From Flavobacteriales bacterium (GTDB taxonomy: Bacteria; Bacteroidota; Bacteroidia; UBA10329), in contig JAIOYO010000010.1 in assembly GCA_021741075.1 (NCBI GenBank), positions 1-64,000 on the forward strand: DNA of 64,000 nucleotides, read 5' to 3'. Under the pieces are notes generated by a model, which made no database searches, had not been told where the DNA came from, and saw only the letters and a program-made list of their open reading frames with translations. Below are positions 15,807-26,294 of this stretch, one piece after another (the first letter of the stretch is position 1; every line of letters starts with the position of its first letter). The position numbers and the translations under genes were made by a program.

Positions 15807-17012
15807 ATGGGATGTAGCGGATGCAGCAACGGAAAAACCGAGAACGGTCTACCGAGAGGATGCAAGAATAATGGGGCTTGCCAAACGGGAAGCTGCGACA
15901 AACTGAGCGTATTCAATTACTTGGCAAACATGGAGGAAACGGTCGGATACACCGTTTCCGAATTCGTGGAGGTGCGTTTCAAGAACACGCGCAAGCAGTT
16001 CTTCAAGCAGGAGAACCTACGGTTGGTGGAAGGCGATGTGGTGGCGGTTGAGGCCTCTCCGGGCCACGATGTAGGGACAGTTTCACTCTCTGGAGACCTA
16101 GTGTTGCTGCAGATGCGTAAGCGAAATGTCGATTCAGCAACTTCAGACTTCAAAAAAATCTACCGAAAAGCCACAACATCCGATATCGAAACGTGGCAAC
16201 AAGCGGTTGAATTAGAGAAAAAAACCAAAACCCGTGCTAGAATAATTGCACGCGAATTGGGGCTAAACATGAAAATCAGCGATGTAGAGTATCAAGCAGA
16301 CATGAGCAAAGCTGTTTTCTACTACACATCTGAAGACAGGGTCGATTTCCGAGATTTAATACGCAAATATGCCGAGGAGTTTAAGGTTCGTATAGAAATG
16401 AAACAGATTGGAGCTCGGCAAGAAGCTGCCCGCGTTGGAGGTATCGGTACTTGTGGTCGCGAACTTTGCTGTTCAACTTGGCTCACAGATTTTAGGACGG
16501 TAAGCACAAGTGCTGCACGCTATCAGCAGCTTTCGCTTAATCCTCAGAAACTGGCCGGGCAATGCGGCAAGCTCAAATGCTGCCTCAATTATGAGTTAGA
16601 CAGTTACTTGGATGCCCTCAAAGATTTCCCTAATCAGAAGAGCAAACTCGAAACCGAAAAAGGAACAGCATTTGCACAAAAGGTTGACATTTTCAAAGGC
16701 GTAATGTGGTTCACCTTGCGCGATGACCCAAGCAACTTTATCGAAGTGCCAGTAGAGCGCGTAAAGGAGATTCTGAAAATGAACAAGGAAGGGAAGAAAG
16801 CACCCATATTGGTGGAGAAAGAATACGTGGCCGCTCCTGTTGTAAAACACGATTACGAGAACGTGGTGGGACAAGATGATTTAACGCGGTTTGACCGCCC
16901 TAAAGGACAAGGAGGCCAAAAGAAGAAAAAGGGGTCTGGCAATAAACGAAGAAACAACCGAAATCGAAATCGCAATAAACCGCAGGGCAACAAACCGAAT
17001 GATGCAAATTAG
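15807..17012 (+). CDS. ricT: RicT/YaaT family protein (PSP1 C-terminal domain)
   Basis: This 401-residue cytoplasmic protein has the PSP1/YaaT core. In Bacillus, RicT works with RicA and RicF as an iron-sulfur complex that affects RNase Y and phosphorelay; whether it does so in Bacteroidota is unknown. The N-terminus is rich in cysteine (CSGCSNG, CKNNGAC, GSCDK), and the core contains GIGTCGRELCCSTW and GQCGKLKCCLNYE, the hallmark Cys-rich motifs. The C-terminal tail (about residues 365-401) is a basic Lys/Arg/Asn/Gly-rich extension that probably binds nucleic acid. The gene directly precedes gldH, an arrangement I know from flavobacterial genomes. Confidence 0.9.
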   Translation: MGCSGCSNGKTENGLPRGCKNNGACQTGSCDKLSVFNYLANMEETVGYTVSEFVEVRFKNTRKQFFKQENLRLVEGDVVAVEASPGHDVGTVSLSGDLVLLQMRKRNVDSATSDFKKIYRKATTSDIETWQQAVELEKKTKTRARIIARELGLNMKISDVEYQADMSKAVFYYTSEDRVDFRDLIRKYAEEFKVRIEMKQIGARQEAARVGGIGTCGRELCCSTWLTDFRTVSTSAARYQQLSLNPQKLAGQCGKLKCCLNYELDSYLDALKDFPNQKSKLETEKGTAFAQKVDIFKGVMWFTLRDDPSNFIEVPVERVKEILKMNKEGKKAPILVEKEYVAAPVVKHDYENVVGQDDLTRFDRPKGQGGQKKKKGSGNKRRNNRNRNRNKPQGNKPNDAN

Positions 17013-17475
17013 GTCGTGGCTAATTTTTGGAGCGATAGCCGGTTTAACAATAGTAGGCTGTCAAGAAAGCCTGTTTCAGGAAAACAAACCTATTCCTAAC
17101 AAAACTTGGGAGGTCGGAAATACGATTTCGTTCGAAGTGGAAGTTACAGATACCATGATGGGCTACGATTTCTACATTGATCTTCGCAACGAGGCCACTT
17201 ACCAATACGCCAACATTTTCATGTTCGTCAACACCACATTTCCTTCCGGAAAAGTATCCATCGATACTGTTGAATGTTTTTTGGCAGACCAATCTGGTCG
17301 TTGGTTAGGAAGTGGTTTAGGAGATGTGTTGGACAATCACATTCTCTTCAAACAAAACGTCCGATTTCCTAATCAAGGAACTTACACATTTGGCTTTCAG
17401 CAAGGCATGAGGAATGAAGCATTACCTTCGATTTTGGATTTGGGCATTACCATAGAAAAACATAAGAGCAAGTAG
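16999..17475 (+). CDS. gldH: Gliding motility lipoprotein GldH
   Basis: This protein has 158 residues from the first ATG of a tandem ATGATG inside the end of ricT (14-nt overlap). The signal peptide ends in a lipobox, TIVGC, so the mature protein is anchored to a membrane by lipidated Cys. The following ISFEVEVTDT and RNEATYQYANIFMFVNTTFP segments match the GldH beta-sandwich pattern. GldH is required for gliding and chitin use in Flavobacterium johnsoniae and is associated with the T9SS-linked motility apparatus. The context supports the call: ricT upstream and PBP1A downstream, with a start codon that shares a base with the gldH stop. Confidence 0.88.
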   Translation: MMQIRSWLIFGAIAGLTIVGCQESLFQENKPIPNKTWEVGNTISFEVEVTDTMMGYDFYIDLRNEATYQYANIFMFVNTTFPSGKVSIDTVECFLADQSGRWLGSGLGDVLDNHILFKQNVRFPNQGTYTFGFQQGMRNEALPSILDLGITIEKHKSK

Positions 17476-19952
17476 TGAATCAGAAAAAGAACCCACCGAT
17501 TAAGAGGAAGTACGTCTTGTATTTCTGGCTGTTGGCATTGGCTGGTCCATTGTTTATAGCACTTCATTTGTTCACTATTTCTGTAGGGCTTTGGGGAGAT
17601 TTGCCTTCGTTTGAAGAATTGGAAAACCCAAAAAGTAATCTTGCTTCTGAAGTATTCTCTTCTGATCAAAAAGTACTCGGAACATACTTCGTTCAGAATA
17701 GATCTAACATCAAATTTGAAGACCTTTCTCCTCATGTAGTAAATGCGCTGGTTTCTACCGAAGATGAGCGTTATTACAAACATAGTGGAGTAGACCTCTA
17801 CAGCTTGGCGCGCGCAATTCTGTTAATGGGAAAACGAGGTGGAGGCAGTACCGTCACGCAACAATTGGCCAAAAACCTATTCGAAACACGCGGTAGCCTA
17901 AGAGGAGGAGCGTTGGTTCAAAAACCTGCCGAATGGATTATTGCTACACGCTTAGAGCGCAGATACACCAAAGAAGAAATTATGGCCTTGTATCTGAACA
18001 CGGTTGATTTTATAAATGGAGCGGTTGGAATTAAATCTGCCAGTCATGTTTACTTCAACACCAGTCCTGATTCGTTGAAAATTGAACAGGCTGCTGTTTT
18101 CGTAGGAATGCTGAAAAACCCGTCACTCTTCAATCCTAAAAGAAGATTGGAGCTTACGCGAGACCGAAGAAATACCGTTTTCGGACAGATGAGACGAAAC
18201 GGATTCATAACTGAAGCCGAAATGGATTCGTTGGACGCGCTCCCATTGGAATTGGATTTCCGTAGTACCGACCACAACCTTGGGTCGGCTACCTATTTTA
18301 GGGAGTATTTGAGAGGAGAACTTACCAAGTGGTGCGCCAATCACGTAAAGCCAGATGGAACCAACTACGACCTGTATCGAGACGGACTAAAAATCTACAC
18401 CACCATCGATTCTCGCTTACAGCAATATGCCGAGAAGGCAGTTACCGACCACATTACAGAGCATCAAGCCAAATTCTGGAAAGACCAAGCCAACAATAAA
18501 AAAGCCCCATTCCGAGGGGTAACCGATGAGGAGATTGAAGACATCATGCTTCAGGCAATGAGAAGGTCAGCACGCTACAACGAACGATTGGACGCACGAC
18601 CAGACATCCGCAAGCGATATCGAGAATATTTTGTTTACAAAAACGAGAAAAACGACTACGATGCACAGATAGATAAACTGTACAGAGAGTACGAGCGTGC
18701 TGGTAGAATGGAGAAAGAAGATGAGCAAGAAAACATCAAAGAACAGATAGACAAGCTCAAAAAGAAATCAAGCAAATTACAGCCAGACCTAGATAAGACA
18801 TGGGATGATTATCAGGAAATCTGGAAGCCTTTTGATGATTCATTAAAAACGGTTTTTCGAAAACCAGTTAAAATGACCGTTTTCTCGTGGGCGGGAGAAA
18901 TTGACACTGTTCTTTCTCCAATGGATTCTATCCGGTATTACAAGCACTTTTTGCAAGCAAGCTTAATGTCAATGGATCCACATACAGGCTTTGTTCGTGC
19001 TTGGGTAGGAGGAATTAACTACAAGCACTTTAAGTACGATAATGTAAAGCAAGGCGCTCGTCAGGTTGGCTCCACCTTCAAACCATTCGTTTATGCGCTT
19101 GCCATGCAAGAGGGTTGGTCGCCCTGCGAAAAGGTGCTCAACATTCCTGTTACATTTGAAAAAGACCGATGGAATTTGCCTCAAAACTGGACACCTACCA
19201 ATTCAGACAACAAGCTCAACGGTCAAGAAATGTCGCTGAAGAAAGCCCTTGCCAATTCTGTAAACACCGTTACGGCATTTGTGATGAAGAAATTTGGCCC
19301 ACAAGCGGTTATTGACCTCGTGCGCAAAATGGGAATCACCGCAGCCATCGACCCTTTTCCAGCAATCTGCTTAGGAACACCAAGCATCTCAGTTTACGAG
19401 ATGGTGGCAGCGCACAGCACCTTTGCAAACCAAGGCGTTTATACCGAGCCAGTTGTCATTACTCGAATTGAAGACAAAGCAGGAAACGTACTCGAAGAAT
19501 TTGTTCCCAATACCAATGAGGTAATGGACGAGCAAACGGCATATACCATGATTAATTTGATGGAGGGGGTTGTTCAGTCAGGATCGGGTGTGCGATTGCG
19601 ATATAAGTACAAACTCAACTACCCTATTGCTGGCAAAACCGGTACAACTCAGAATCAATCGGATGGATGGTTTATGGGCCACACGCCAGACTTAGTAACA
19701 GGTGTTTGGGTTGGCTGCGAAGACCGCGCTGCCCATTTCAGAACCATTCTAGAAGGACAAGGAGCAGCCATGGCACTACCCATTTGGGCGCTGTACATGA
19801 CCCAAGTTTATGAAGATAAAACCGTAGGTATTTCTACCGGACCGTTTGAACGACCGCAAGGCGAACTCAAGGTAGAATTGGATTGTAATAAGTACGATAA
19901 GCTGCACGGAAACAAACCAGATACGTTTGGCGACACTGAATATGATTTTTAG
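17475..19952 (+). CDS. Class A penicillin-binding protein 1A
   Basis: This 825-residue bifunctional peptidoglycan synthase has one N-terminal membrane anchor (about residues 14-38). The GTG start overlaps the TAG of gldH by one base. The GT51 transglycosylase domain has STEDERYYKHSG (catalytic Glu96), GGSTVTQQLAKNLF and the RRYTKEEIMALYLN motif. The transpeptidase domain has STFK (nucleophile Ser533), an SVN motif and KTGT (721-724). Between the two domains lies a strongly charged, helical insertion (about residues 330-450, with KKKSSKLQ and many Lys/Glu/Arg), longer than in well-known PBP1A proteins. It polymerises and crosslinks cell-wall glycan at the outer face of the inner membrane. Confidence 0.95.
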   Translation: MNQKKNPPIKRKYVLYFWLLALAGPLFIALHLFTISVGLWGDLPSFEELENPKSNLASEVFSSDQKVLGTYFVQNRSNIKFEDLSPHVVNALVSTEDERYYKHSGVDLYSLARAILLMGKRGGGSTVTQQLAKNLFETRGSLRGGALVQKPAEWIIATRLERRYTKEEIMALYLNTVDFINGAVGIKSASHVYFNTSPDSLKIEQAAVFVGMLKNPSLFNPKRRLELTRDRRNTVFGQMRRNGFITEAEMDSLDALPLELDFRSTDHNLGSATYFREYLRGELTKWCANHVKPDGTNYDLYRDGLKIYTTIDSRLQQYAEKAVTDHITEHQAKFWKDQANNKKAPFRGVTDEEIEDIMLQAMRRSARYNERLDARPDIRKRYREYFVYKNEKNDYDAQIDKLYREYERAGRMEKEDEQENIKEQIDKLKKKSSKLQPDLDKTWDDYQEIWKPFDDSLKTVFRKPVKMTVFSWAGEIDTVLSPMDSIRYYKHFLQASLMSMDPHTGFVRAWVGGINYKHFKYDNVKQGARQVGSTFKPFVYALAMQEGWSPCEKVLNIPVTFEKDRWNLPQNWTPTNSDNKLNGQEMSLKKALANSVNTVTAFVMKKFGPQAVIDLVRKMGITAAIDPFPAICLGTPSISVYEMVAAHSTFANQGVYTEPVVITRIEDKAGNVLEEFVPNTNEVMDEQTAYTMINLMEGVVQSGSGVRLRYKYKLNYPIAGKTGTTQNQSDGWFMGHTPDLVTGVWVGCEDRAAHFRTILEGQGAAMALPIWALYMTQVYEDKTVGISTGPFERPQGELKVELDCNKYDKLHGNKPDTFGDTEYDF

Positions 19953-20651
19953 ATGAACAAAGTTGTAAGCGGCCCACAAGAGGCATTGAAAGGAATTGAA
20001 GACGGAATGACCCTCATGTTGGGCGGTTTTGGACTGTGCGGAATTCCAGAAAACAGCATAGCCGAACTGGTGAAGCTTGGAGTAAAAAACCTTACCTGCA
20101 TATCAAACAATGCAGGTGTTGATGACTTCGGGCTTGGGCTGTTGCTTCAAAAACGTCAGATTAGGAAAATGATTTCGTCTTATGTTGGCGAGAACGACTT
20201 GTTTGAGCGATTGATGTTGAGTGGCGAGATGGAAGTTGACCTCATTCCGCAAGGTTCGTTGGCAGAAAGATGCCGAGCTGGAGGAGCAGGAATTCCGGCA
20301 TTTTTTACACCCGCAGGTTACGGAACCGAAGTGGCCGAAGGCAAGGAGGTACGCGTTTTTAATGGCAAGCCACATATTTTAGAATCGGCCTTAACGGCAG
20401 ATTTTGCCATTGTAAAAGCATGGAAAGGAGATTATCTCGGAAACCTCATTTACAAAGGAACAGCCCGCAACTTTAACCCGATGATGGCAATGGCTGGAAA
20501 GATTACCATAGCTGAGGTGGAAGAATTGGTTGAGCCAGGAGAATTGGACCCGAACTTCATTCACACACCTGGGATTTTTGTTAATCGCATTTTCCAAGGA
20601 GAGAAGTTTGAAAAGCGGATAGAACAGCGAACGGTAAGACCTCGGGCGTGA
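19953..20651 (+). CDS. scoA: 3-oxoacid CoA-transferase subunit A
   Basis: This 232-residue alpha subunit of a family I CoA-transferase (succinyl-CoA:3-ketoacid type) carries the N-terminal [10 protein letters not shown] motif, the SNNAGVDD segment and the later [17 protein letters not shown] motif. It starts on the base after the PBP1A stop. The enzyme moves CoA between succinate and acetoacetate through a heterotetramer with ScoB. Unusually, scoB is not the next gene: two glycosyltransferase-like membrane genes lie between. Together the subunits would serve ketone-body or branched-chain amino-acid breakdown in the cytoplasm. Confidence 0.92.
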   Translation: MNKVVSGPQEALKGIEDGMTLMLGGFGLCGIPENSIAELVKLGVKNLTCISNNAGVDDFGLGLLLQKRQIRKMISSYVGENDLFERLMLSGEMEVDLIPQGSLAERCRAGGAGIPAFFTPAGYGTEVAEGKEVRVFNGKPHILESALTADFAIVKAWKGDYLGNLIYKGTARNFNPMMAMAGKITIAEVEELVEPGELDPNFIHTPGIFVNRIFQGEKFEKRIEQRTVRPRA

Positions 20652-22486
20652 GTTTAAACAGCAAGCGCGATTTGGAAAAGAGCCTTGCTTTTGGGCTTAT
20701 GGCCTGCGTGTTTGTTTATGTGGCTGTTCGTGCAGCGTTGGTGCCGCTCAGTTTTGATGAGTCCATCACCTTTTTCTATTACATTCATCAAGGAGAATAC
20801 TGGCCTGGCATTGCACATTGGGATGCCAACAACCACATACTCAATTCCTTTTTAGGCTCCATTAGTTACTCTATTTACGGAAATTCCGAGTTTGTTATTC
20901 GACTGCCGAACGTGCTTTCAGCCACGCTTTATTTAGGGTTTTCGTACTTGATTAGCTTTCAGCTCAAGCATAAATGGCCGCGTTGGGCTCTTTTTCTAGC
21001 GCTCATTTTCAGCCATCTCACCATCGAGTTTCTAGGCTATACAAGAGGTTACGGAATGTCAATGGCGTTGCTGCTTCCTGCTATTTATTTCGTTCAGAAA
21101 TGGATGAATAAGACGTCTAGTTTTTTGTATTTGTTGATCGGAATTGCGGCAATGCAATTGGCCACTTTGGCAAATCTATCATTGCTCATAACCAATTTGC
21201 TTTTGTGGGGTTGGATTCCTGTTTGGATCCTTCTCAAAAGGGAAAAGATTCAGATTGCTCAAGTGATTATCTGGTTGGCGGGGAGTTATTGTATTTACTG
21301 GTTTGCCGACCTCTCGTTCCAAATGAAAGAATTGGGACTTCTTTACTACGGATCGGGTGCTGGTTTTTGGGAAATCACAGTCAAATCATTGGCAGAAAAT
21401 GGATTTGGCCCGTTGGCAGAAGTAATCCTTGTTTTCGTTCCCATTACAGCCGTTTCAATCTTAATTGCCACCTCGTTTTTGGTCTATCAATTCATCAAAA
21501 AGGAGTTAAAACAGGAGCTGTTCTTTGCGTATCTCCTTTTCTCCAGCGTGGTTGCAAACCTCATGCTGAATTGGCTTTTTGAAGTCAATTTTCCGGAAGA
21601 TAGAGTGGGTATGTATTACCTGATTTTCTTACCGTTGGCATTGGTTTTTACCATCAACGAAGTTGTAGAAAACCAAAAGTGTTCTGGTCGGAATAGAATA
21701 CTTGCCTACGCGGCCTTGCTGCCTTTGCTGCTATTTCCTGTTGGATTTGCCTTTTCTATGAATACAACCCATGCGGTTTTATGGAAAGGTGATGCTGCCG
21801 TGAAGAAGTTTTACAAAGAAATTGCACGCAGAACAGAAAAGGAAAATATGCCAACCATTTCGGGTTATCACCTAAAACGGATTCCGTTTTACTACTACAA
21901 CCTGAAAGCCGGAGACCGTCTGCATTTGTTACAGCAAGACGCTTACCGAGGCGATGAAGCTGATTTTCAAATTGCTGACTTGAAGGTGGAAGGCGATTGG
22001 GGCAAATACGATACAATTGCTTATCACAAACCATCGGACCAATACCTTCTAGAGCGGAAAATCAAAAGAGAAAAGGCGCTTGTTTTTTCCAACGAATTGA
22101 GTCCAAAAGAGGCCTCTGTCGATGAGTATTATGCGCTCTTTCAAGGAAATGTAGATTCCATTGGCGGTAAAGATTTGATTTGGCACATTCAAGTACAAAT
22201 GAGCGATATCCCCGAGCCACTACCCGGTTGGATAGTTGCCGAGGTTTATGATAAAGATGGCCAATCTCAAATAATGGTCAATTTGTTTGTGCATTGGATT
22301 CGCACTTCTTGGAAGACAGGTCAAGTTTTTGATCATACGCTCATGTTGCGAAACATTCCAGAAGATGGCGTGTACCTAAAGCTCTATTATTGGAACATCA
22401 AACAACGACCGATTGCCTTTGGAAAAACAATGGTTGGGTTGTACGAAATACTTCCAGACAAGACATCATCAACAGCTACGGAATGA
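20648..22486 (+). CDS. Polytopic membrane protein, GT-C-type glycosyltransferase-like
   Basis: This 612-residue protein starts with GTG 4 nt inside scoA. About 9-11 hydrophobic segments fill residues 10-380, followed by a soluble C-terminal region of about 200 residues. An early acidic motif, [15 protein letters not shown], sits in the first extracytoplasmic loop, where GT-C enzymes (ArnT, PMT and GT39 relatives) place their catalytic Asp/Glu. [14 protein letters not shown] and [11 protein letters not shown] also fit this group. Such enzymes use polyprenyl-phosphate sugars on the periplasmic side. The acceptor is unknown, and the family assignment rests on layout and motif position. Confidence 0.7.
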   Translation: MSLNSKRDLEKSLAFGLMACVFVYVAVRAALVPLSFDESITFFYYIHQGEYWPGIAHWDANNHILNSFLGSISYSIYGNSEFVIRLPNVLSATLYLGFSYLISFQLKHKWPRWALFLALIFSHLTIEFLGYTRGYGMSMALLLPAIYFVQKWMNKTSSFLYLLIGIAAMQLATLANLSLLITNLLLWGWIPVWILLKREKIQIAQVIIWLAGSYCIYWFADLSFQMKELGLLYYGSGAGFWEITVKSLAENGFGPLAEVILVFVPITAVSILIATSFLVYQFIKKELKQELFFAYLLFSSVVANLMLNWLFEVNFPEDRVGMYYLIFLPLALVFTINEVVENQKCSGRNRILAYAALLPLLLFPVGFAFSMNTTHAVLWKGDAAVKKFYKEIARRTEKENMPTISGYHLKRIPFYYYNLKAGDRLHLLQQDAYRGDEADFQIADLKVEGDWGKYDTIAYHKPSDQYLLERKIKREKALVFSNELSPKEASVDEYYALFQGNVDSIGGKDLIWHIQVQMSDIPEPLPGWIVAEVYDKDGQSQIMVNLFVHWIRTSWKTGQVFDHTLMLRNIPEDGVYLKLYYWNIKQRPIAFGKTMVGLYEILPDKTSSTATE

Positions 22487-23979
22487 GATTGCCCCATTGG
22501 GAATCCGTTTTGAACAAGTGGCTTCCGCCTTTATTCGTTCTGTTCTGGGTGCTATTTGCTTACGACAAGGCCAATGTTTTGCCAAAACTTGAGCAACGGC
22601 CAGTTGGCGAACACCTTTGGGCACAAATTGATCGGGCCTCAATGGCGCTTAATTACTACATGGATGATGCCCCTTTGCTGCTACCGCGCTGCCATCAAAC
22701 GTCTTTTGATGATGAAGGAATAACCGCTGGTGAGTTTCCGTTGATCCCGTATTCGGTTTCAAAACTCTACAAGGTCTTTGGCTTCAATGAATTGTATCAT
22801 CGGTTGTTGGTGCTTTTTCTTACTCTACTTGCAGTACCATTTGCCTATAAGTTGATGGTGGTTTTGATTGGTTCGAATTGGTGGGCGGCCATTGTTACTG
22901 CACTTTGGTTTGCTTCACCCAATATCATTTTCTATTCCTTTTCGTTCTTACCCGATGGTCCAGCCATGGCGTTTGTGTTGATGGCGCTGTATTTTCTGCT
23001 GAAACCAAACAGAAGTACGCGCGACCTCGTTGTATTTGGACTTTTCTTCGCCATTGCGGGGCTACTCAAATTGACCAGCGTTGCGCTGATTTTACCAGTG
23101 TTGACGGCATTTCTCGTTCAAGAGTTATCGTTGAAATCGTTTATAGAACGACTGAAAGCAATCCTGAATCCCACAATGGTAGCGCTTGCCGCCATCGTAA
23201 GTTGGGTTCTGTATGCAAGAATGGTGAACGAAAACCATCACACCTTCACCTTTTTGCTTACACCCCTTCCTCCCGAATCAATCAGAAGTTTTTTGAGCGG
23301 ATTTGAAACACTTTTTGTGTTCAAAGAGCAGTATTATGCAACTGGTTTCTGGTGGTTTTTTTCCGTAGCCACCATCATCGGACTCGTGTTTGTTCGCAAA
23401 GCAGATAGATTCCTTGGTCTCTCCATTCTTGGGTTGTATGCCAGTTTCATCACTATGTTCTTTTTGCTCTTTGATAAAGCCCCAACACACACCTATTACT
23501 GGGTTCCTTTTCAGATTACGATTCTGTTTCATTTGGCTTGGCTTTTCAAGATTTGCCTGAGTTTCCCCCTTCCCAAATGGTTAAGCTCGGTGGTTTTCGC
23601 AGGGGCAATTGTCCTTATAAATTATCAATCTATTCACATTCATCGTAGCATACAAAGCAGATGGAATCACAGTGAGGAGGTCTTTGCAAAGTATCATGAT
23701 TTAGAGAAAGCTTTGGGCAAAATGGGTGTCTCGTATCAAGACCGTGTTTTCAGCTATCAAGACGAATCGTTCAACAATTCGCTGTATTTGATGAATAGGA
23801 AAGGCAGTGTAGCGCATGCACAGATGAATCCGCAACGCGTTCACAATTGGTTGGACAAGTGCAATTATGCCGTTCTCAACGATACCACCATTCTGTCCGA
23901 TCCCGAGTTTAAGCACTACTTTTATCAGCAATTAGGACAACACAACCAACTTTACGTTTACAGACTTCATGCTCAATAA
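22483..23979 (+). CDS. GT39/ArnT-like membrane glycosyltransferase
   Basis: I start this gene at ATG 22483, which overlaps the TGA of the previous gene (ATGA), giving 498 residues; a longer upstream frame would lie inside that gene. Multiple membrane segments fill residues 14-385, and the SFDDEGITAGEFPLIPY loop after the first one looks like the GT39 catalytic loop. The FGFNELYHRLLVLFLTLLAVP segment follows, as in ArnT/PMT-like proteins. The C-terminal 120 residues are soluble. Its likely role is to transfer a lipid-linked sugar on the periplasmic face, supplied by the GT2 enzymes encoded downstream. The 3' end overlaps scoB by 11 nt, so the two are probably translationally coupled. Confidence 0.8.
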   Translation: MRLPHWESVLNKWLPPLFVLFWVLFAYDKANVLPKLEQRPVGEHLWAQIDRASMALNYYMDDAPLLLPRCHQTSFDDEGITAGEFPLIPYSVSKLYKVFGFNELYHRLLVLFLTLLAVPFAYKLMVVLIGSNWWAAIVTALWFASPNIIFYSFSFLPDGPAMAFVLMALYFLLKPNRSTRDLVVFGLFFAIAGLLKLTSVALILPVLTAFLVQELSLKSFIERLKAILNPTMVALAAIVSWVLYARMVNENHHTFTFLLTPLPPESIRSFLSGFETLFVFKEQYYATGFWWFFSVATIIGLVFVRKADRFLGLSILGLYASFITMFFLLFDKAPTHTYYWVPFQITILFHLAWLFKICLSFPLPKWLSSVVFAGAIVLINYQSIHIHRSIQSRWNHSEEVFAKYHDLEKALGKMGVSYQDRVFSYQDESFNNSLYLMNRKGSVAHAQMNPQRVHNWLDKCNYAVLNDTTILSDPEFKHYFYQQLGQHNQLYVYRLHAQ

Positions 23980-24622
23980 GAATCAAATCGCGCAGCGAAT
24001 TGCACAAGAATTGAAAGACGGGTATTACGTCAACCTCGGTATCGGCATTCCAACCTTGGTTGCCAATTATATTCCTGAAGGGATAGAGGTTGAATTCCAA
24101 TCTGAGAATGGGATTTTGGGCATGGGGCCGTTTCCTTTTGATGGAGATGAGGATGCTGATCTTATCAACGCTGGCAAGCAAACCATTACCGCACGAGCCG
24201 GTGCGGTTTTCTTCGATTCGGCCACAAGCTTTGCCATGATTCGTGGTCAGCACGTTCAGCTCACGGTTTTGGGCGCTATGGAAGTATCGGATACAGGCGA
24301 TATCGCCAACTGGAAGATTCCCGGAAAGATGGTGAAGGGAATGGGTGGAGCGATGGATTTGGTGGCTTCGGCAGAGAATATCATTGTTGCCATGATGCAC
24401 GCCAACCGTGCTGGAGAAAGCAAACTTTTGAAGAAATGCTCGTTGCCCATAACAGGTGTTGGCTGCGTGAAACGAGTGGTTACAGATTTGGCCGTTCTCG
24501 ACATTACACCCGAAGGATTCAAGTTGATTGAGCGTGCTCCTGGGGTTTCTGTAGAAGAGATTAAAAATGCTACCGAAGGAAGATTGGTGATTGAAGGCGA
24601 AATTCCTGAAATGCGTTTTTGA
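23969..24622 (+). CDS. scoB: 3-oxoacid CoA-transferase subunit B
   Basis: This 217-residue beta subunit of the family I CoA-transferase contains the catalytic glutamate in the conserved SENGILG motif, preceded by VNLGIGIPTLVANY and followed by DADLINAGKQTIT. The GGAMDLVASA motif and the KRVVTDLAVLD segment near the C-terminus are also typical. It must pair with ScoA, encoded 3.3 kb upstream in the same run. The start overlaps the preceding GT39-like gene by 11 nt. The sequence is complete with no sign of decay, so the split from scoA has not destroyed the subunit. Confidence 0.93.
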   Translation: MLNKNQIAQRIAQELKDGYYVNLGIGIPTLVANYIPEGIEVEFQSENGILGMGPFPFDGDEDADLINAGKQTITARAGAVFFDSATSFAMIRGQHVQLTVLGAMEVSDTGDIANWKIPGKMVKGMGGAMDLVASAENIIVAMMHANRAGESKLLKKCSLPITGVGCVKRVVTDLAVLDITPEGFKLIERAPGVSVEEIKNATEGRLVIEGEIPEMRF

Positions 24623-24625
24623 TTG

Positions 24626-25564
24626 ATGGAAGTCTCCGTAGTAATACCAATCTATAACGAGGAGAAGAACATTCCTACGCTCTACGGGCGGCTCTCTACT
24701 GTTTTTGCAGGACTCAATCTTAGAAGTTTTGAGTTTGTTTTTGTGAACGATGGGAGTACGGATGACTCCATGAAACTATTGAAACAACTTTCTATTGAGC
24801 ACAAACACGTGGCGTTTGTTGATTTGAGCCGCAATTTCGGACATCAAATTGCAGTCACAGCCGGGTTAGATTACTGCAAAGGCGATAGGATTATCATCAT
24901 TGACGCAGACCTGCAAGATCCACCCGAATTGATTGCCGACCTTCTCAGTAAAATGAACGAAGGCTACGATGTGGTTTACGCTAAGCGCAAGGTCCGAAAA
25001 GGAGAAGGCTTTATGAAGAGACAGACCGCAAAATGGTTCTATCGCATTTTGGACAAGATTACTTCAGTGAAAATACCCGTTGATACGGGCGATTTTAGGG
25101 TGATTTCTAGAAGAGTGCTTACCGTGCTGCAACAGATGCCCGAACGGGAAAAATTTCTTCGCGGGCAAATTGCTTGGATGGGATTCAATCAAACGTTTGT
25201 TGAATACGATAGAGACCAGCGCAATGCAGGCGACACGGGCTACACCTGGCGAAAAATGATTCGGTTTGCGTTGGATGGCATCACCTCATTCTCCAATTTT
25301 CCCCTTAAAATGGCAAGCATACTGGGATTTGCGGTTTCGGGCATCTCATTCATTCTCATGCTCTATGCCCTATATTCGCGCTTCATTTTGAAGGTGTATG
25401 AACCAGGCTGGACATCGTTAATGCTCAGCGTTCTGTTTATCGGTGGCATCCAACTCATTTGTGTTGGAATCATTGGCGAGTACATCGGACGAATAAGCAA
25501 TAACGTGAAGCAACGGCCTCTTTATCTGGTCAAGGAAACGAACAAACAAGACCCCAAAGCGTGA
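24626..25564 (+). CDS. GT2 polyprenyl-phosphate glycosyltransferase (GtrB/ArnC-like)
   Basis: I use ATG 24626 (312 residues); a TTG one codon earlier is possible. The N-terminal GT-A fold has [19 protein letters not shown], the metal-binding [10 protein letters not shown] and the [14 protein letters not shown] block. Two C-terminal membrane segments (about residues 235-290) end with GEYIGRI. This set is typical of GtrB, ArnC and bactoprenol glucosyltransferases, which load a sugar from a nucleotide donor onto undecaprenyl phosphate at the cytoplasmic face. It probably makes the lipid-linked donor used by the neighbouring GT-C enzymes. It starts 3 nt after scoB. Confidence 0.9.
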   Translation: MEVSVVIPIYNEEKNIPTLYGRLSTVFAGLNLRSFEFVFVNDGSTDDSMKLLKQLSIEHKHVAFVDLSRNFGHQIAVTAGLDYCKGDRIIIIDADLQDPPELIADLLSKMNEGYDVVYAKRKVRKGEGFMKRQTAKWFYRILDKITSVKIPVDTGDFRVISRRVLTVLQQMPEREKFLRGQIAWMGFNQTFVEYDRDQRNAGDTGYTWRKMIRFALDGITSFSNFPLKMASILGFAVSGISFILMLYALYSRFILKVYEPGWTSLMLSVLFIGGIQLICVGIIGEYIGRISNNVKQRPLYLVKETNKQDPKA

Positions 25565-26283
25565 CATTCAAGAAACTTTCGCTGGTTATACCAGCATACA
25601 ACGAAGGAAGAACCATCCACCTCATTCTTGACCGAATTAAGGCGGTTGAACTCGTACACGGAATTCAAAAAGAGCTCATCATTGTAAATGATTGTTCTTC
25701 TGATAATACCGTTGAGGCAGTTGAGAAGTACAAAGCTGCAAACCCAGAAATGGACATTCGGCTATTTTCTCAGCCAAAGAACATGGGTAAGGGAGCTGCG
25801 CTTCATAAAGGAATTGAGTTGGCAACGGGTGAATACCTCCTAATACAGGATGCCGACCTCGAATACGATCCACGCGAATACAACGACCTGCTAAAACCGA
25901 TAGTTGAAGGCAATGCAGATGTGGTTTATGGCTCACGATTCTTAGGCGGAAACCCGCACCGCATTCTCTTCTTCTGGCACACCATAGGAAACCAATTCCT
26001 CACGTTCCTCTCAAACATGTTCACCAATTTGAACCTATCAGATATGGAAACATGCTACAAACTCTTTGATACCAAAATGGTGCAAAGCCTAAGTTTGAAG
26101 GAAAACCGTTTCGGATTTGAACCGGAGGTAACGGCCAAAATCAGCCGCATTCCTAAAATCAGAATTTACGAAGTGGGTATTTCATACTACGGAAGAACCT
26201 ACGAAGACGGCAAAAAAATTGGCGCCAAAGATGGTTTCCGCGCCATCTATTGTATTCTGAAGTACAACCTCTTCAGTAAGTAG
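25561..26283 (+). CDS. GT2 glycosyltransferase (dolichol-phosphate mannosyltransferase-like)
   Basis: This 240-residue soluble GT-A enzyme has a GTG start overlapping the upstream TGA by 4 nt. Motifs are [41 protein letters not shown] (metal-binding DxD-type), [21 protein letters not shown] and [14 protein letters not shown]. This is the compact DPM1/DPM synthase-like subgroup, which lacks C-terminal membrane helices. It would transfer a hexose, perhaps mannose, from GDP- or UDP-sugar to polyprenyl phosphate. A second such enzyme beside the first suggests two different lipid-linked sugars feed the GT-C proteins of this operon. Confidence 0.88.
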   Translation: MTFKKLSLVIPAYNEGRTIHLILDRIKAVELVHGIQKELIIVNDCSSDNTVEAVEKYKAANPEMDIRLFSQPKNMGKGAALHKGIELATGEYLLIQDADLEYDPREYNDLLKPIVEGNADVVYGSRFLGGNPHRILFFWHTIGNQFLTFLSNMFTNLNLSDMETCYKLFDTKMVQSLSLKENRFGFEPEVTAKISRIPKIRIYEVGISYYGRTYEDGKKIGAKDGFRAIYCILKYNLFSK

Positions 26284-26294
26284 GACTCAATGAT

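Noticed and set aside
22390..22483. Longer N-terminus for the second GT-C gene
   Set aside because: It would lie inside the preceding gene and has no membrane-protein character; the ATGA overlap start at 22483 is better.
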